Counted from the stretch's first letter, positions 15,572-24,177 are shown. The stretch is DNA of 64,000 nt from Cognatiluteimonas weifangensis (GCF_003416885.1 NZ_QVPD01000005.1:186001-250000); one strand, 5' to 3'. Notes: generated by a model not told the origin, from the sequence alone. Translations and numbers: made by a program.

Positions 15572-15872
15572 CGCCCGCCGGATAAGGCGGCGCGTCGGCG
15601 GCGGCGATCTTCGCGGGGAGTCCGGTGCGCAGGGAGAATCCGGCGTACGAAGTCCGATATGCGGGAACCAGCCGCGCAGGTCCATCGTCTGGGGCGCCGG
15701 TTCGCGACTCGCGCCGGCGTCGCCTCGGCCCCCTTGCCGGACGCCTGGCGCCGGCCCCTGTTCCGGGGACCGGGATCGCTCCGTGTCGCCTCGGACTCCG
15801 GCCTTGCCGGACGCGCGCGCCCGCGCCTGACGCTGGACCGTGTTCCGGGGTCGGGATGCGGCTGGTGTCGCC
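15572..15872. other. Intergenic region with degenerate copies of the downstream gene end
   Basis: No gene is supported here. From about 15717 it carries diverged copies of the 82-bp unit that also forms the 3' end of the histone-like gene (see the repeat entry). Confidence 0.7.
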
Positions 15873-15947
15873 TCAGCCGCCGGTCTTGCCGGTCGCGCGC
15901 GCCTGCGTCTGGCGCTGGACCGTGGCCCGGGACCGGAATGCGGCCGG
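15717..15947. repeat. Imperfect tandem repeat, unit about 82 bp, three copies
   Basis: Copies begin near 15717, 15783 and 15865 with GTCGCCTCRG, then a CTTGCCGG block, CGCTGGACCGTG and CGGGRYCGGRATG. The third copy (15865-15947) contains the stop codon and last 25 codons of the histone-like gene. The second copy has CGA where the stop would be. The first copy is shortened. Confidence 0.7.
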
Positions 15948-16454
15948 TGCGGTCGTGCGCAGCGGCGTGGTGCCGAGAACCTCGATGCGGCCGCCGCGCT
16001 TGCGGAAGGCGGCGATGTGGTCGGCGATGTCTTCGCGACTCATGCCCGCGTGCGTGTTGCCGTTCTTGCCGGCAGCGGGGCGGGGCAACGCCTTGGCCGG
16101 AGCGGCGGGACGGGCCGTGGGTTTGGCCGAAGCGGCGGCGACTTGAGCCAAGGCCTTGGCGGGAGTTGCGGCGGCAGAGCGGGCCGTTGCCTTGGCCGAA
16201 GCGGCGGTGGGGCCGGCTGCCGGCCTGGCTGGGGTTGCGGCAACGGAGCGGGCTGCCGGTTTGGTCGCGGCCGCGGCGGCGCCGGTGACAGGGCGGGGCG
16301 AGACCTTGGCGGGGGATGTGGCGGCGTAACGGGCTGCTGCCTTGGCCGGATTGGCGGCGGAGCGGACGGCTGCCTTGCTGGCGCCTGCGGCGCGGGCGGC
16401 TGTCTTGGTCGGGGCGAGGGTGGTGGGGGTGCGGGGCGGTCGGGTGCGGGACAT
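15873..16454 (-). CDS. Histone-H1-like Ala/Pro/Lys-rich protein
   Basis: 193 aa, ATG at 16454 with AGGAG upstream. Residues 1-130 are low-complexity, made of A-x-P-A-K-A/T-A-R-type repeats like the C-terminal tail of histone H1 and AlgP. Residues about 135-165 form a short conserved-looking segment, MSREDIADHIAAFRKRGG followed by IEVLGTTPLR, perhaps a small DNA- or protein-binding helix. The basic tail should bind DNA without sequence preference. The 3' end lies in a tandem repeat that continues past the stop. Confidence 0.75.
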   Translation of the reverse strand: MSRTRPPRTPTTLAPTKTAARAAGASKAAVRSAANPAKAAARYAATSPAKVSPRPVTGAAAAATKPAARSVAATPARPAAGPTAASAKATARSAAATPAKALAQVAAASAKPTARPAAPAKALPRPAAGKNGNTHAGMSREDIADHIAAFRKRGGRIEVLGTTPLRTTAPAAFRSRATVQRQTQARATGKTGG

Positions 16455-16722
16455 GCGTCTCCTTGGTCGGGCGGGAGAACGCGAATTTTATGCGAAATGA
16501 CGTAAAAATTCAACAATTGCGTGGAAATTGCGATCAATGGCGGCTTCCTGCAACAAAAATGGATTCGCCGCAGGCAGGCTACAGCGTCGCTCACAGGCAT
16601 GGCCAGCTCCGGCGGCCCCTCACCCGCCGGCTCCGGGTCGTGCAATGCCTTCTCCCCGCGGGCGGGGAGAAGGTGCCCCGCAGGGGCGGATGAGGGGCCG
16701 GCCGCAGCCGGCGCGCCCGCGC
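16455..16722. other. Intergenic region with AT-rich leader and nested hairpin
   Basis: The left part (16485-16560) is AT-rich and probably holds the promoter of the histone-like gene (read leftward). The right part is the nested hairpin at 16612-16701. Confidence 0.5.
16612..16701. repeat. Nested inverted repeat, likely terminator/REP-type element (copy 1)
   Basis: Outer arms CGGCCCCTCACCCGC (from about 16613) and GCGGATGAGGGGCCG (to about 16700); inner hairpin CCTTCTCCCCGC/GCGGGGAGAAGG at 16648-16673; then GCCCCGCAGGGGC. A second copy lies at 19219-19275. It sits just after the stop of the DUF1579 gene. Confidence 0.7.
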
Positions 16723-17319
16723 TTACTGCCTGGTGTAGGTGATCTCCATCATCTTCATTTCCTGGCCGTCCGGACCCGGACCGTACATTTCGAACACTTC
16801 GACCGTGGGGCTGGTCCAGCGGCTGGTCATGCGCGTGGTGATCCTGCCCTTGGTCACCGGGTCGTTCCAGCTGCCGGTGAAGCTGCAGGCGCCGGCGTCG
16901 TCGCAACTGCCTTCGCTGACCATGAGTCCGGTGGACATGCTGTCGTTCCAGGTCGCCCAGTGCTTGCCGGTGACGTTGTCGTAGCCGTGCATGCCGTGGC
17001 CGGTGAAGGGCTGGCCGTACATCTGCGACTGCACCTGCTCGACCAGCACCCGGCCGCCGAGGACCATGCTGCGCGTGGCGGTGCCGGTTTCGACCGTCGG
17101 CGGCGCGTCGGGGGCGTTCCAGCTGCGGATCGACAGGGTGTAGTCGCCGACCGTTTTCGCCAGCGCGGCGTGCGCGGCGCCGGGCGTGCCGGCCTGCTGG
17201 TAGGCCTGCATCATCGCCGCCTCCTCGGGCGACAGCTGCGGCGGGGCGTCCTGGGCCAAGGCCGGCAGGGCGGCGGCCAGCGACAGCGGGAGCAATGCGG
17301 CTGCGAGCATGCGGTGCAT
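16723..17319 (-). CDS. DUF1579 family secreted protein
   Basis: 198 aa from ATG at 17319 with AGGAG upstream; an upstream ATG at 17352 would put 11 extra residues before a clean signal peptide. Signal peptide 1-22 (ending ALAQ). The body shows repeated beta-strand pairs of the DUF1579 lipocalin-like fold (GTATRSMVLGGRVL, GHGMHGYDNVTGKHWATWND, GSCDDAGACSFTGSWNDP, MKMMEITYTR). One likely disulfide in CDDAGAC. Function unknown; acts in the periplasm. Confidence 0.85.
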   Translation of the reverse strand: MHRMLAAALLPLSLAAALPALAQDAPPQLSPEEAAMMQAYQQAGTPGAAHAALAKTVGDYTLSIRSWNAPDAPPTVETGTATRSMVLGGRVLVEQVQSQMYGQPFTGHGMHGYDNVTGKHWATWNDSMSTGLMVSEGSCDDAGACSFTGSWNDPVTKGRITTRMTSRWTSPTVEVFEMYGPGPDGQEMKMMEITYTRQ

Positions 17320-17513
17320 GGGGATCTCCTTGAGGGGCGGTGAAGCGGTCAACGGCGACCCGCAGGGCGGACGGCCGCCGTGGGCCGGCGGCGCGGTGCC
17401 GGTCGGCGGCTCCCGCCCGCGCTGCGGCCGGCGGGCGTGGCCCGCGACACGACCGTTCTATCACGCCGCGCGGGCAATACTGGCTCGCAGGCTTCCGACA
17501 CCGACGCGCACGC

Positions 17514-19190
17514 ATGCCCAAGCCATGGCTCGCCCAGTATCCGCCCGGCGTCCCGGCCGAGATCGATCCGCAGCGCTTCGCCTCGCTGGCCGAGGTGCTG
17601 GATACCTGCTGCGCGCGGTTTGCCGACCTGCCGGCGTTCTGCTCGATGGGCACGGCCATGACGTTCCGGGAGCTCGACGAAGACAGCCGCGCCTTCGCCG
17701 CCTGGCTGCAGAGCGCGGCCGGACTGCGGCGCGGCGAGCGCGTGGCCCTGATGCTGCCGAACCTGCTGCAGTACCCCGTGGCGCTGTTCGGCGTATTGCG
17801 CGCCGGCCTGGTGGTGGTCAACGTCAATCCGCTGTACACGCCGCGCGAACTGGAGCACCAGCTGAAGGATTCCGGCGCGAGCGCGATCGTGGTGCTGGAG
17901 AACTTCGCGCACACGCTGCAGCAGGTCGTCGCGGCCACGCCGCTGCGCACGGTGGTGACGACGCAGGTGGGCGATCTGCTGCCGCCGCTCCGGCGGCTGC
18001 TGACCAACGCGGCGGTCAAGCACGTGAAAAAGATGGTGCCGCCATGGCACTTGCCCGGTGCGGTGCCCTTCGGCCGGGCCCTGGCCACCGGCCGCACGCT
18101 GGCGCTGCAGGAGGTGACGCTGAACCATGACGACCTGGCGTTCCTGCAGTACACGGGCGGCACCACCGGCGTGGCCAAGGGCGTGATGCTGACCCACGGC
18201 AACATGGTGGCCAACCTGTTGCAGGTGACCGCATGGATGGCGCCCAACATGCGCGACGGCGCGGAAACGGCGATCCTGCCGTTGCCGCTGTACCACGTGT
18301 TCGCGCTGACTGCGTGCCTGGCCTTCTTCGGCAAGGGCGCGCAGACGGTGCTGGTGGCCAATCCGCGCGACTTGCCGGCGTTCGTCAAGACGCTGCGGCA
18401 GACGCGCTTCACCGCGATCGTCGGCGTCAACACGCTGTTCCGCGCGCTGCTCGATGCGCCGGGCTTCGCCGATGTCGACCTGAGCCACCTGAAGCTCGCG
18501 GTGGCCGGTGGCATGGCGGTGCAGCAGGTGGTCGCGCGGCGCTGGAAGGAGCGGGCGGGCGTGCCCCTGGTGGAAGGCTACGGCCTCACCGAGAGCGCGC
18601 CGGTGGCGATCGCCAATCCGGTCACCGTCGAGGAATGGAGCGGGACGATCGGCGTGCCGATCCCGAGCACCGAGGCGGCGATCCTCGACGACGACGGCGC
18701 GCCGGTCGCGCTCGGAGAGGTCGGCGAGATCTGCCTGCGCGGCCCGCAGGTGATGCCGGGTTACTGGCAGCGGCCCGACGAGACCGCCAAGGTGTTCACC
18801 GCCGACGGCTGGCTGCGCACCGGCGACATGGGCGTGATGGACGCGCGCGGCAGCATCCGCATCACCGACCGCAAGAAGGACATGATCGTGGTGTCCGGGT
18901 TCAAGGTGTTCCCCAACGAGGTCGAGGACGTGCTGGCGCTGCACCCCGGCGTGCTGGAAGCCGCCGCGCTGGGCGTCCCCGACCCGCGCTCGGGCGAGGC
19001 GGTGAAGGTGTTCGTGGTGCGCAGCGACCCGGCCCTGAGCGAGGACGACCTGCTGGCGCACTGCCGGCGGCACCTGACCGCCTACAAGGTGCCGCGCATC
19101 GTCGAGTTCCGCGAGCAGCCGCTGCCCAAGAGCAACATCGGCAAGATCCTGCGACGCGCCTTGCGCGACGACGTCGCCGCTGCGGCCTGA
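17514..19190 (+). CDS. fadD: Long-chain fatty acid-CoA ligase
   Basis: 558 aa from ATG 17514, the family's usual length. Adenylate-forming motifs: P-loop YTGGTTGVAKG (about 212), EGYGLTES (about 358), the GWLRTGDMG motif and ITDRKKDMIVVSGFKVFPNE, and the C-terminal catalytic Lys in LPKSNIGKILRR. It activates fatty acids with ATP and CoA at the inner membrane for beta-oxidation or phospholipid use. The gene stands alone between the divergent DUF1579 gene and a hairpin terminator. The 130 bases before it contain no evident FadR-like site. Confidence 0.93.
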   Translation: MPKPWLAQYPPGVPAEIDPQRFASLAEVLDTCCARFADLPAFCSMGTAMTFRELDEDSRAFAAWLQSAAGLRRGERVALMLPNLLQYPVALFGVLRAGLVVVNVNPLYTPRELEHQLKDSGASAIVVLENFAHTLQQVVAATPLRTVVTTQVGDLLPPLRRLLTNAAVKHVKKMVPPWHLPGAVPFGRALATGRTLALQEVTLNHDDLAFLQYTGGTTGVAKGVMLTHGNMVANLLQVTAWMAPNMRDGAETAILPLPLYHVFALTACLAFFGKGAQTVLVANPRDLPAFVKTLRQTRFTAIVGVNTLFRALLDAPGFADVDLSHLKLAVAGGMAVQQVVARRWKERAGVPLVEGYGLTESAPVAIANPVTVEEWSGTIGVPIPSTEAAILDDDGAPVALGEVGEICLRGPQVMPGYWQRPDETAKVFTADGWLRTGDMGVMDARGSIRITDRKKDMIVVSGFKVFPNEVEDVLALHPGVLEAAALGVPDPRSGEAVKVFVVRSDPALSEDDLLAHCRRHLTAYKVPRIVEFREQPLPKSNIGKILRRALRDDVAAAA

Positions 19191-19218
19191 TGCTGCCACC
19201 GATTGCGGAGGGACGACG

Positions 19219-19275
19219 CCTTCTCCCGGCGTGCGGGGAGAAGGCGCCCCGCAGGGGCGGATGAGGGGCGGGCAG
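19219..19275. terminator. Hairpin terminator between fadD and the flavodoxin gene (copy 2)
   Basis: CCTTCTCCCGGC/GCGGGGAGAAGG at 19219-19244, followed by GCCCCGCAGGGGC and GATGAGGGGCGG, the same element as at 16612-16701. It lies between convergent genes and can end transcription from both sides. Confidence 0.65.
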
Positions 19276-19309
19276 CGGCGGGAAGAGGGACGGCCATGCG
19301 CCGCCTGCC

Positions 19310-19825
19310 CTAGCGCAGCACCGTCGCGCCGATGCCGACGCGCCAGCGCTGCAGCGCGGCCGGGTCTTCGTCGTCCATCGCCACCGGCTCGAACAGCGGC
19401 CGGGCGCCGCTGGCCTGCAGCCAGCGCTGCAGCCGGCGGCCGAAACCGCAGAAATCGTCGTAGTAGCTGTCGCCCAGCATCAGCAGCCCGTAGCGCAGGT
19501 GCGCCAGCTGCGCGCTGCGGCCCATCGCGTCGCGATTGAAGGCCTCGGCCATGTCCGGCGGGTCGCCGTCGTAACTGGTGCTGACGAGGAACAGGGCGCG
19601 GTCGGCGGCATGCAGCATCGGCAGCGACAGGCTGTCGAAGTCCAGCAGCCGGGTCGGCACGCCGGCAGCCTGCAGCGCGCGGCAGGTGTCGCGGGCGTGC
19701 AGTTCGGCGATGCCGGTCTGGGTGGCGTAGGCGACCAGCAACGGCGCCGGCGCGCCGATGGTCGCGCCGGGGGCGTCGGCGACGTGGCCGGCAGCCGGCG
19801 CGGTCATGGCGACGGGTATGTCCAT
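19310..19825 (-). CDS. Stand-alone flavodoxin-like domain protein
   Basis: 171 aa from ATG at 19825; ATG at 19807 is an alternative. The FMN phosphate-binding loop is YATQTGIAE (about 33-41), the second loop STSYDGDPPD (about 82-91) and the third LGDSYYDDFCGFGRRL. These match the flavodoxin domain of CysJ/cytochrome-P450-reductase-type proteins, but no FAD/NAD(P)H-binding part follows, so an external reductase is needed. Divergent from deoC; an AT-rich promoter region (19860-19885) lies upstream of its start. Confidence 0.85.
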   Translation of the reverse strand: MDIPVAMTAPAAGHVADAPGATIGAPAPLLVAYATQTGIAELHARDTCRALQAAGVPTRLLDFDSLSLPMLHAADRALFLVSTSYDGDPPDMAEAFNRDAMGRSAQLAHLRYGLLMLGDSYYDDFCGFGRRLQRWLQASGARPLFEPVAMDDEDPAALQRWRVGIGATVLR

Positions 19826-19965
19826 CCTGCCGTCGATGCAGTGAAGATGCGGGTGATTCCCATTTCGATTTGATATGTTACACCGGCCCGGAGAATCGGA
19901 GGAGGGGCAATCCGGGCGAGCCTCGGCCGTGCGCTTGGCGCGGCCCCCGTGCGTCCCGTGCGGCC

Positions 19966-19979
19966 TTGACGGGCGTCAA
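19966..19979 (+). promoter_or_regulatory. FNR/ANR box D upstream of deoC
   Basis: TTGACGGGCGTCAA, a symmetric TTGAC-N4-GTCAA. Its centre (19972.5) is 29.5 bases before TACCGT (20002-20007), the class II position. ATG of deoC is at 20038 with GGGAG upstream. Confidence 0.5.
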
Positions 19980-20037
19980 TCGGCTGCCCGGCGACATCGC
20001 TTACCGTGGCTGCAGCAATCGGGAGCGGGGCACCACA

Positions 20038-20799
20038 ATGGAACCGAACCTGCAGGCGCTGGCGCTGCGCACCCTGGCCGCGCTGGACCTGACCAGCCTG
20101 GGCGAGGACGACGACATGGCGCGGATCGAGGCGCTGTGCGCCGCCGCGCGCACGCCGCACGGGGCGCCAGCCGCGTTGTGCGTGTATCCGGAGTGGGTTG
20201 CCACCTGCCGGGCGCGGCTGCAGGACGAAGGTCTGGCCGCGGTACGGGTCGCGACCGTGGTCAACTTCCCCGACGGTGGCGCCGATCCCGCGCGCGTGCA
20301 GCGCGAGACCCGGCGCGCGCTCGCTGCCGGCGCGCACGAGATCGACGTGGTACTGCCGTGGCGGCGCCTGCAAGCCGGCGATGCCGCCGCAGCGACGGCC
20401 GTGCTGCGCGCCTGCCGCGAGGCCTGCGGCACCCGCGCACGGATGAAGGTCATCCTGGAGACCGGCATGCTGCACGAGGATGCGCTGATCGACGCGGCCG
20501 CCGGGCTGGCGCTCGACGCCGGCGCCGATTTCCTCAAGACCTCCACCGGCAAGGTGGCGGTGAATGCGACCCCGGCGGCGGCGCAGCGGCTGCTGCAGGC
20601 CACGCAGGCGCGCGGCGGGCGCTGCGGCGTCAAGGTCGCCGGCGGCGTGCGCACGCTGGCGCAGGCGGCAACGTACTTCGCCCTGGCCGACGCCATCCTC
20701 GGGCCGCAATGGGCGACGCCGCAGCGCTTCCGCATCGGTGCCAGCAGCCTGCTGGACGACATCCTGGCGGCGCTGGACGCGGGATCGGCGCGCGCATGA
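20038..20799 (+). CDS. deoC: Deoxyribose-phosphate aldolase
   Basis: 253 aa. Class I aldolase of nucleoside breakdown: cleaves 2-deoxyribose-5-phosphate to glyceraldehyde-3-phosphate and acetaldehyde. The Schiff-base Lys is in DFLKTSTGK (about 164-172); the Asp and second Lys are in EIDVVLP and GVKVAGG. The length fits the family. Followed after 79 bases by deoD, so the two form a deoxynucleoside-use unit. The only promoter signal seen is the FNR-type box 58 bases upstream, which suggests low-oxygen control. Confidence 0.93.
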   Translation: MEPNLQALALRTLAALDLTSLGEDDDMARIEALCAAARTPHGAPAALCVYPEWVATCRARLQDEGLAAVRVATVVNFPDGGADPARVQRETRRALAAGAHEIDVVLPWRRLQAGDAAAATAVLRACREACGTRARMKVILETGMLHEDALIDAAAGLALDAGADFLKTSTGKVAVNATPAAAQRLLQATQARGGRCGVKVAGGVRTLAQAATYFALADAILGPQWATPQRFRIGASSLLDDILAALDAGSARA

Positions 20800-20878
20800 G
20801 CCGCAGCCTGCCGCCGGCGCCGGAGTCGCCCGGCATCGCCGTGCGGGCGCGCGACCTGGAGTTTCCCGGAGGTTCCGC

Positions 20879-21586
20879 ATGAGCACGCCGCACATCGACG
20901 CCGCCGCCGGCGCCTTCGCCGACACCGTGCTGCTGCCCGGCGATCCGGTGCGCGCGCGCCACATCGCCACGCAGCTGCTGCAGGACGCCGAGCAGGTCAG
21001 CAACGTGCGCGACATGCCGGGCTTCACCGGCCACTGGCGCGGCCGCCGGATCTCGGTGATGGGAACCGGCATGGGCATCCCGTCGTGCTCGCTCTATGCC
21101 ACCGAGCTGGTGCGCGAGTACGGCGTGCGGCGGCTGGTGCGCGTGGGCACCTGCGGCGCCACCGGCGCCGACGTGCAACTGGGCGACATCGTCGTCGCCC
21201 TGGGCGCCAGCACCGATTCGCGGGTCAACCGCCTGCGCTTCGGCGGTTACGACCTGGCGGCGCTGGCGAGCTTCGATCTGGTGCGCAGCGTTGCCGACGC
21301 CGCGCAGCGCGCCGGCGCGCGGGTGCGCATCGGCAACGTGTTTTCCACCGACCTGTTCCACCATCCCGACCCGGCGCTGTTCGACCTGCTCGAACGCCAC
21401 GGCGTGCTGGGCGTGGAGATGGAGGCCGCCGGCCTGTACGGCGCGGCGGCTGCGCTCGGGGTCGAGGCGATCGCGGTGCTCGCGGTCTCCGACCACATCC
21501 GCCGCGGCGAAGCGATGACTCCGCAGCAGCGCGCCACCGGGCTGGACGCGATGCTGCGGATCGTGCTGGACGGCGTCGCCGCGTAA
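20879..21586 (+). CDS. deoD: DeoD-type purine-nucleoside phosphorylase
   Basis: 235 aa from ATG 20879 with CCCGGAGG upstream. Hexameric PNP family: TVLLPGDPVRARHIA with the phosphate-binding Gly-Asp, Arg in MGTGMGIPS, RVGTCGA, the nucleoside-binding VEMEAAGLYG and the catalytic Asp in VSDHI. It phosphorolyses purine (deoxy)nucleosides to base and (deoxy)ribose-1-phosphate, feeding deoC after isomerisation. No deoB phosphopentomutase is seen in this window. Confidence 0.93.
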   Translation: MSTPHIDAAAGAFADTVLLPGDPVRARHIATQLLQDAEQVSNVRDMPGFTGHWRGRRISVMGTGMGIPSCSLYATELVREYGVRRLVRVGTCGATGADVQLGDIVVALGASTDSRVNRLRFGGYDLAALASFDLVRSVADAAQRAGARVRIGNVFSTDLFHHPDPALFDLLERHGVLGVEMEAAGLYGAAAALGVEAIAVLAVSDHIRRGEAMTPQQRATGLDAMLRIVLDGVAA

Positions 21587-21700
21587 GCGCGCGCGGCCGC
21601 GGCGCCGAGCAGGGCAGGGCGCCGGCGGTCGCGCCGCATCCCGCGCGACCGGACGCTGCGCGGCGTTGCGTTCACGCGCCGTCGCCCGGATATCGGTAAC

Positions 21701-21716
21701 GATCGCAATTGCGATC
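21701..21716. promoter_or_regulatory. Perfect 16-bp palindrome upstream of the baeRF gene
   Basis: GATCGCAATTGCGATC ends 17 bases before ATG 21734. Perfect dyad symmetry in an otherwise irregular leader suggests an operator, or an mRNA hairpin covering the leader. No regulator is adjacent. Confidence 0.45.
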
Positions 21717-21733
21717 CCGATCCGGACACCGCC

Positions 21734-22879
21734 ATGGACCAGCTCGAACACGACTACCCGGACCTGCTGCTGGGCGCGTACCCGGCGCCGTGCCTGTCCG
21801 TGTACCAGGCGACCCATCGCCAGTTCCCGGACCGCCAGCAGGATCCGATCCGCTTCCGCAACCTGATCCGCTCGCTCGAGGCCGGGCTGCAGCAGAAATA
21901 TCCGGACCGGGACGCCGATGCGCTGCTGGCACGGTTCCGCGCGCTGGCGGCGGATGCCGAGTTCTGGGAGCACAACCTCGAGGGCCTGGCGGTGCTGGCT
22001 GCGCCCGGCATGTTCCGCGTCTACCGACTGCCGCGTCCGGTGCCGGAGGTGGCCGTCGTAGGCGACAGCCTGCACACCCGGCCGTTACTGCGGATCGTGC
22101 AGTCCGCCGACCGCTTCCAGATCCTGGGCCTGGATCGGCACCGCGCCCGTCTGTTCGAAGGCAACCGCGATCGCATGCAGGAAATCGAACTGGCGCCGCA
22201 GGTACCGCGCACCGTGGACCAGGTTGTGACGCGCGAGGTCGAGCGCGACCGCGCCAGCCGCACCTACGGCCGGATCGAGCCCGGCGCGATGGGCCGGCAC
22301 GGTGCCAGCGACGTCAAGCAGGATGCGATCGACGTCGAGACCGAACAGTTCTTCCGTCAGGTGGATCGCGCCGTGCTCGAATACCATTCGCGCGCCACCG
22401 GGTTGCCGCTGCTGCTGGCGGCGCTGCCCGAACACCAGCGGCTGTTCCGCGCGCTCAGCGTCAACCCGCAACTGATCGCCACCGCGATTGACGTCAATCC
22501 CGAAGCGCTGACGCCGGAGCAACTGCGCGAGCGCGCCTGGCAACTGCTGAAACCTTGGTACCTGCAGCGCCTGGCAGGGATGCTCAAGGCGTTCGCCGCC
22601 GCGCAAGCCGCGCAGCACGGCTCGACCGACCTGTCGGACGTGGCACGGACCGCGGATGAAGGCCGGGTGGCGACCCTGCTGCTGGAGGCCGGGCGTCGGG
22701 TACCCGGCCGCATCGACGCCGCCGGCGCCGTGGCGTTCGCACAGCCGGACGCCGCTGCGGACGAGGATCTGCTCGACGTGCTCGGCGAGCGCGTCCTGCG
22801 CAGCGGCGGCGAGGTGCTGGTGGTGCCGGCCGAACGCATGCCGGGCACGAGCGGACTCGCCGCGATCTACCGGTACTGA
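21734..22879 (+). CDS. baeRF-type (bacterial/archaeal eRF1-like) protein
   Basis: 381 aa. The layout matches the bacterial eRF1-like families: an N-terminal region DYPDLLLGAYPAPCLSVYQ with the typical VSIYxPT-like start, a middle domain (QILGLDRHRARLFEGN at about 129-144, the RNase-H-like eRF1 domain 2 pattern), and an L7Ae-like C domain containing TADEGRVATLLLEAGR and AERMPGTSGLAAIYRY, the usual ending. These proteins are proposed to act on stalled or hibernating ribosomes. The next gene encodes an HPF-like factor, which supports that role. No GGQ tripeptide is seen, so peptide release is unlikely. Confidence 0.82.
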   Translation: MDQLEHDYPDLLLGAYPAPCLSVYQATHRQFPDRQQDPIRFRNLIRSLEAGLQQKYPDRDADALLARFRALAADAEFWEHNLEGLAVLAAPGMFRVYRLPRPVPEVAVVGDSLHTRPLLRIVQSADRFQILGLDRHRARLFEGNRDRMQEIELAPQVPRTVDQVVTREVERDRASRTYGRIEPGAMGRHGASDVKQDAIDVETEQFFRQVDRAVLEYHSRATGLPLLLAALPEHQRLFRALSVNPQLIATAIDVNPEALTPEQLRERAWQLLKPWYLQRLAGMLKAFAAAQAAQHGSTDLSDVARTADEGRVATLLLEAGRRVPGRIDAAGAVAFAQPDAAADEDLLDVLGERVLRSGGEVLVVPAERMPGTSGLAAIYRY

Positions 22880-22973
22880 GCCGGCCGCCGTACCGAACGC
22901 GCCGGCCGCACGGCGCGGCCGGCAAATCCCGAGCACCAACGCGCCCGCCATGCATCCTTCCGGAGACGACGCC

Positions 22974-23309
22974 ATGCAGATCCTGATCCACACCGACCGC
23001 ACGATCCCCGCGAGCGACAGGCTGCAGCAGCTGCTGGAGGCCGCGGTCGCGGCGGCGACGTCCCGGTTCGGCGCGCAGATCACCCGGATCCAGGCCCACC
23101 TGAGCGACGTCAACAGCGACAAGGGTGGCGTCGACAAGCGCTGCGTGCTCGAGGCCCGCCCCGCCGGCCTGGATCCCGTCGTCGCCACGCACCAGGCGGC
23201 CACCGTGGAACTGGCGATCGCCGGCGCCGGCGAAAAACTCGGTCGCAGCCTCGACAGCATCGCCGGACGCCTGGCCAGCAGCCGCTACGACACCCCCGGC
23301 AACGCCTGA
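22974..23309 (+). CDS. HPF/RaiA-family ribosome-associated protein
   Basis: 111 aa from ATG 22974 with GGAG eight bases upstream; an in-frame ATG at 22950 is less likely. Starts with the QILIHTDRTIPASDRL strand and has the ribosome-binding pattern RIQAHLSDVNSDKGG, then RCVLEARPAGLDPVVATH. These are features of the short hibernation-factor/sigma-54-modulation family, which binds the 30S decoding centre. It lies 94 bases after the baeRF gene on the same strand. Together they look like a ribosome hibernation or rescue pair. Confidence 0.85.
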   Translation: MQILIHTDRTIPASDRLQQLLEAAVAAATSRFGAQITRIQAHLSDVNSDKGGVDKRCVLEARPAGLDPVVATHQAATVELAIAGAGEKLGRSLDSIAGRLASSRYDTPGNA

Positions 23310-23406
23310 TTCGGCAGCAGCGGCGGCGACTGGATCGCGCTGCAGGCTTGCCCCGGAGACGAATCCTGCCGCTCGGCCAGTCGAGGTTGAGGCGGCGCCG
23401 TACCGG

Positions 23407-23952
23407 CTACTTTCCGAGCGCGGTCACCGCGTCCAGCATCGCCTTCACGTGCTGGTTGGGATTGAGGTCCGAGTGCACGGCGGCGATCGTGCCCGAGGGC
23501 GCGATCGCGTAGGAGGTGCGGTCGGACCAGCCGGGCTTCATCTTCAGCAGGGCGTCGTATTGCCGGGCGATCTTCGCGCCGGGGTCGGCGGCGACCGGGA
23601 ACTTGCCGCCGCAGTGTTCGGTTTCCCGGGAGAAATCCGCCAGCTCGTCCACGTTGCCGGCGGTGACGCCGATCACGGTGGCGTGCTGCGCCTTGAACTT
23701 GTCGATGGCCTCGGAGAACAGGTGCGCTTCCAGGTTGCAGCCGGGGGTATGCGCGGCGGGGAAGAAGTACACCACCACCGGGCCCTGTTTCAGCGCATCG
23801 GCGAGCTTGAAGGTGAACGGTTCGCCGGCGAGATAGGCGGGGGCGCTGAAATCGGGCGCACGGGCGCCGACCTTCAATGCGGCAAACGACGGCAGCGCCA
23901 GCGCGATGCTGGCGACGATGGCGAAGACGGCAAACTTGAGCAGGTGTTTCAT
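23407..23952 (-). CDS. Exported BCP/PrxQ-type peroxiredoxin
   Basis: 181 aa from ATG at 23952 with GGGAG upstream. Signal peptide 1-24 (LLKFAVFAIVASIALALPSFA). The thioredoxin-fold body has the peroxidatic Cys in AAHTPGCNLEAHLF (about 71) and a second Cys in TEHCGGKFP; DPGAKIARQY is the usual PrxQ segment. The typical PxxxTPGC is changed to AAHTPGC. It would reduce peroxides in the periplasm with a thiol donor not seen here. Confidence 0.87.
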   Translation of the reverse strand: MKHLLKFAVFAIVASIALALPSFAALKVGARAPDFSAPAYLAGEPFTFKLADALKQGPVVVYFFPAAHTPGCNLEAHLFSEAIDKFKAQHATVIGVTAGNVDELADFSRETEHCGGKFPVAADPGAKIARQYDALLKMKPGWSDRTSYAIAPSGTIAAVHSDLNPNQHVKAMLDAVTALGK

Positions 23953-24177
23953 GGCGCTCGCTCCCGTGGGGACCCCGGCGTTATACACCCGCGGGCGCAA
24001 AACCCGGGCGTGCGCTGTGCGAACCTTGCGGCGCGCGGCGGTACGGCAGCAAGCGCCTGCTGGACGCGGCGGACACGGCTATAGCCATCGCCGTCGGCGC
24101 CGGCGTAGCCATTGGCTTATGGTTTTCCCGATCCGTACCGCCACAGTCATGGCGCCGTCTCGCAAGGACACCACCGC

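Noticed and set aside
22487..22497. TTGACGTCAA as an FNR box
   Set aside because: It lacks the 4-base spacer and lies inside the baeRF coding sequence.
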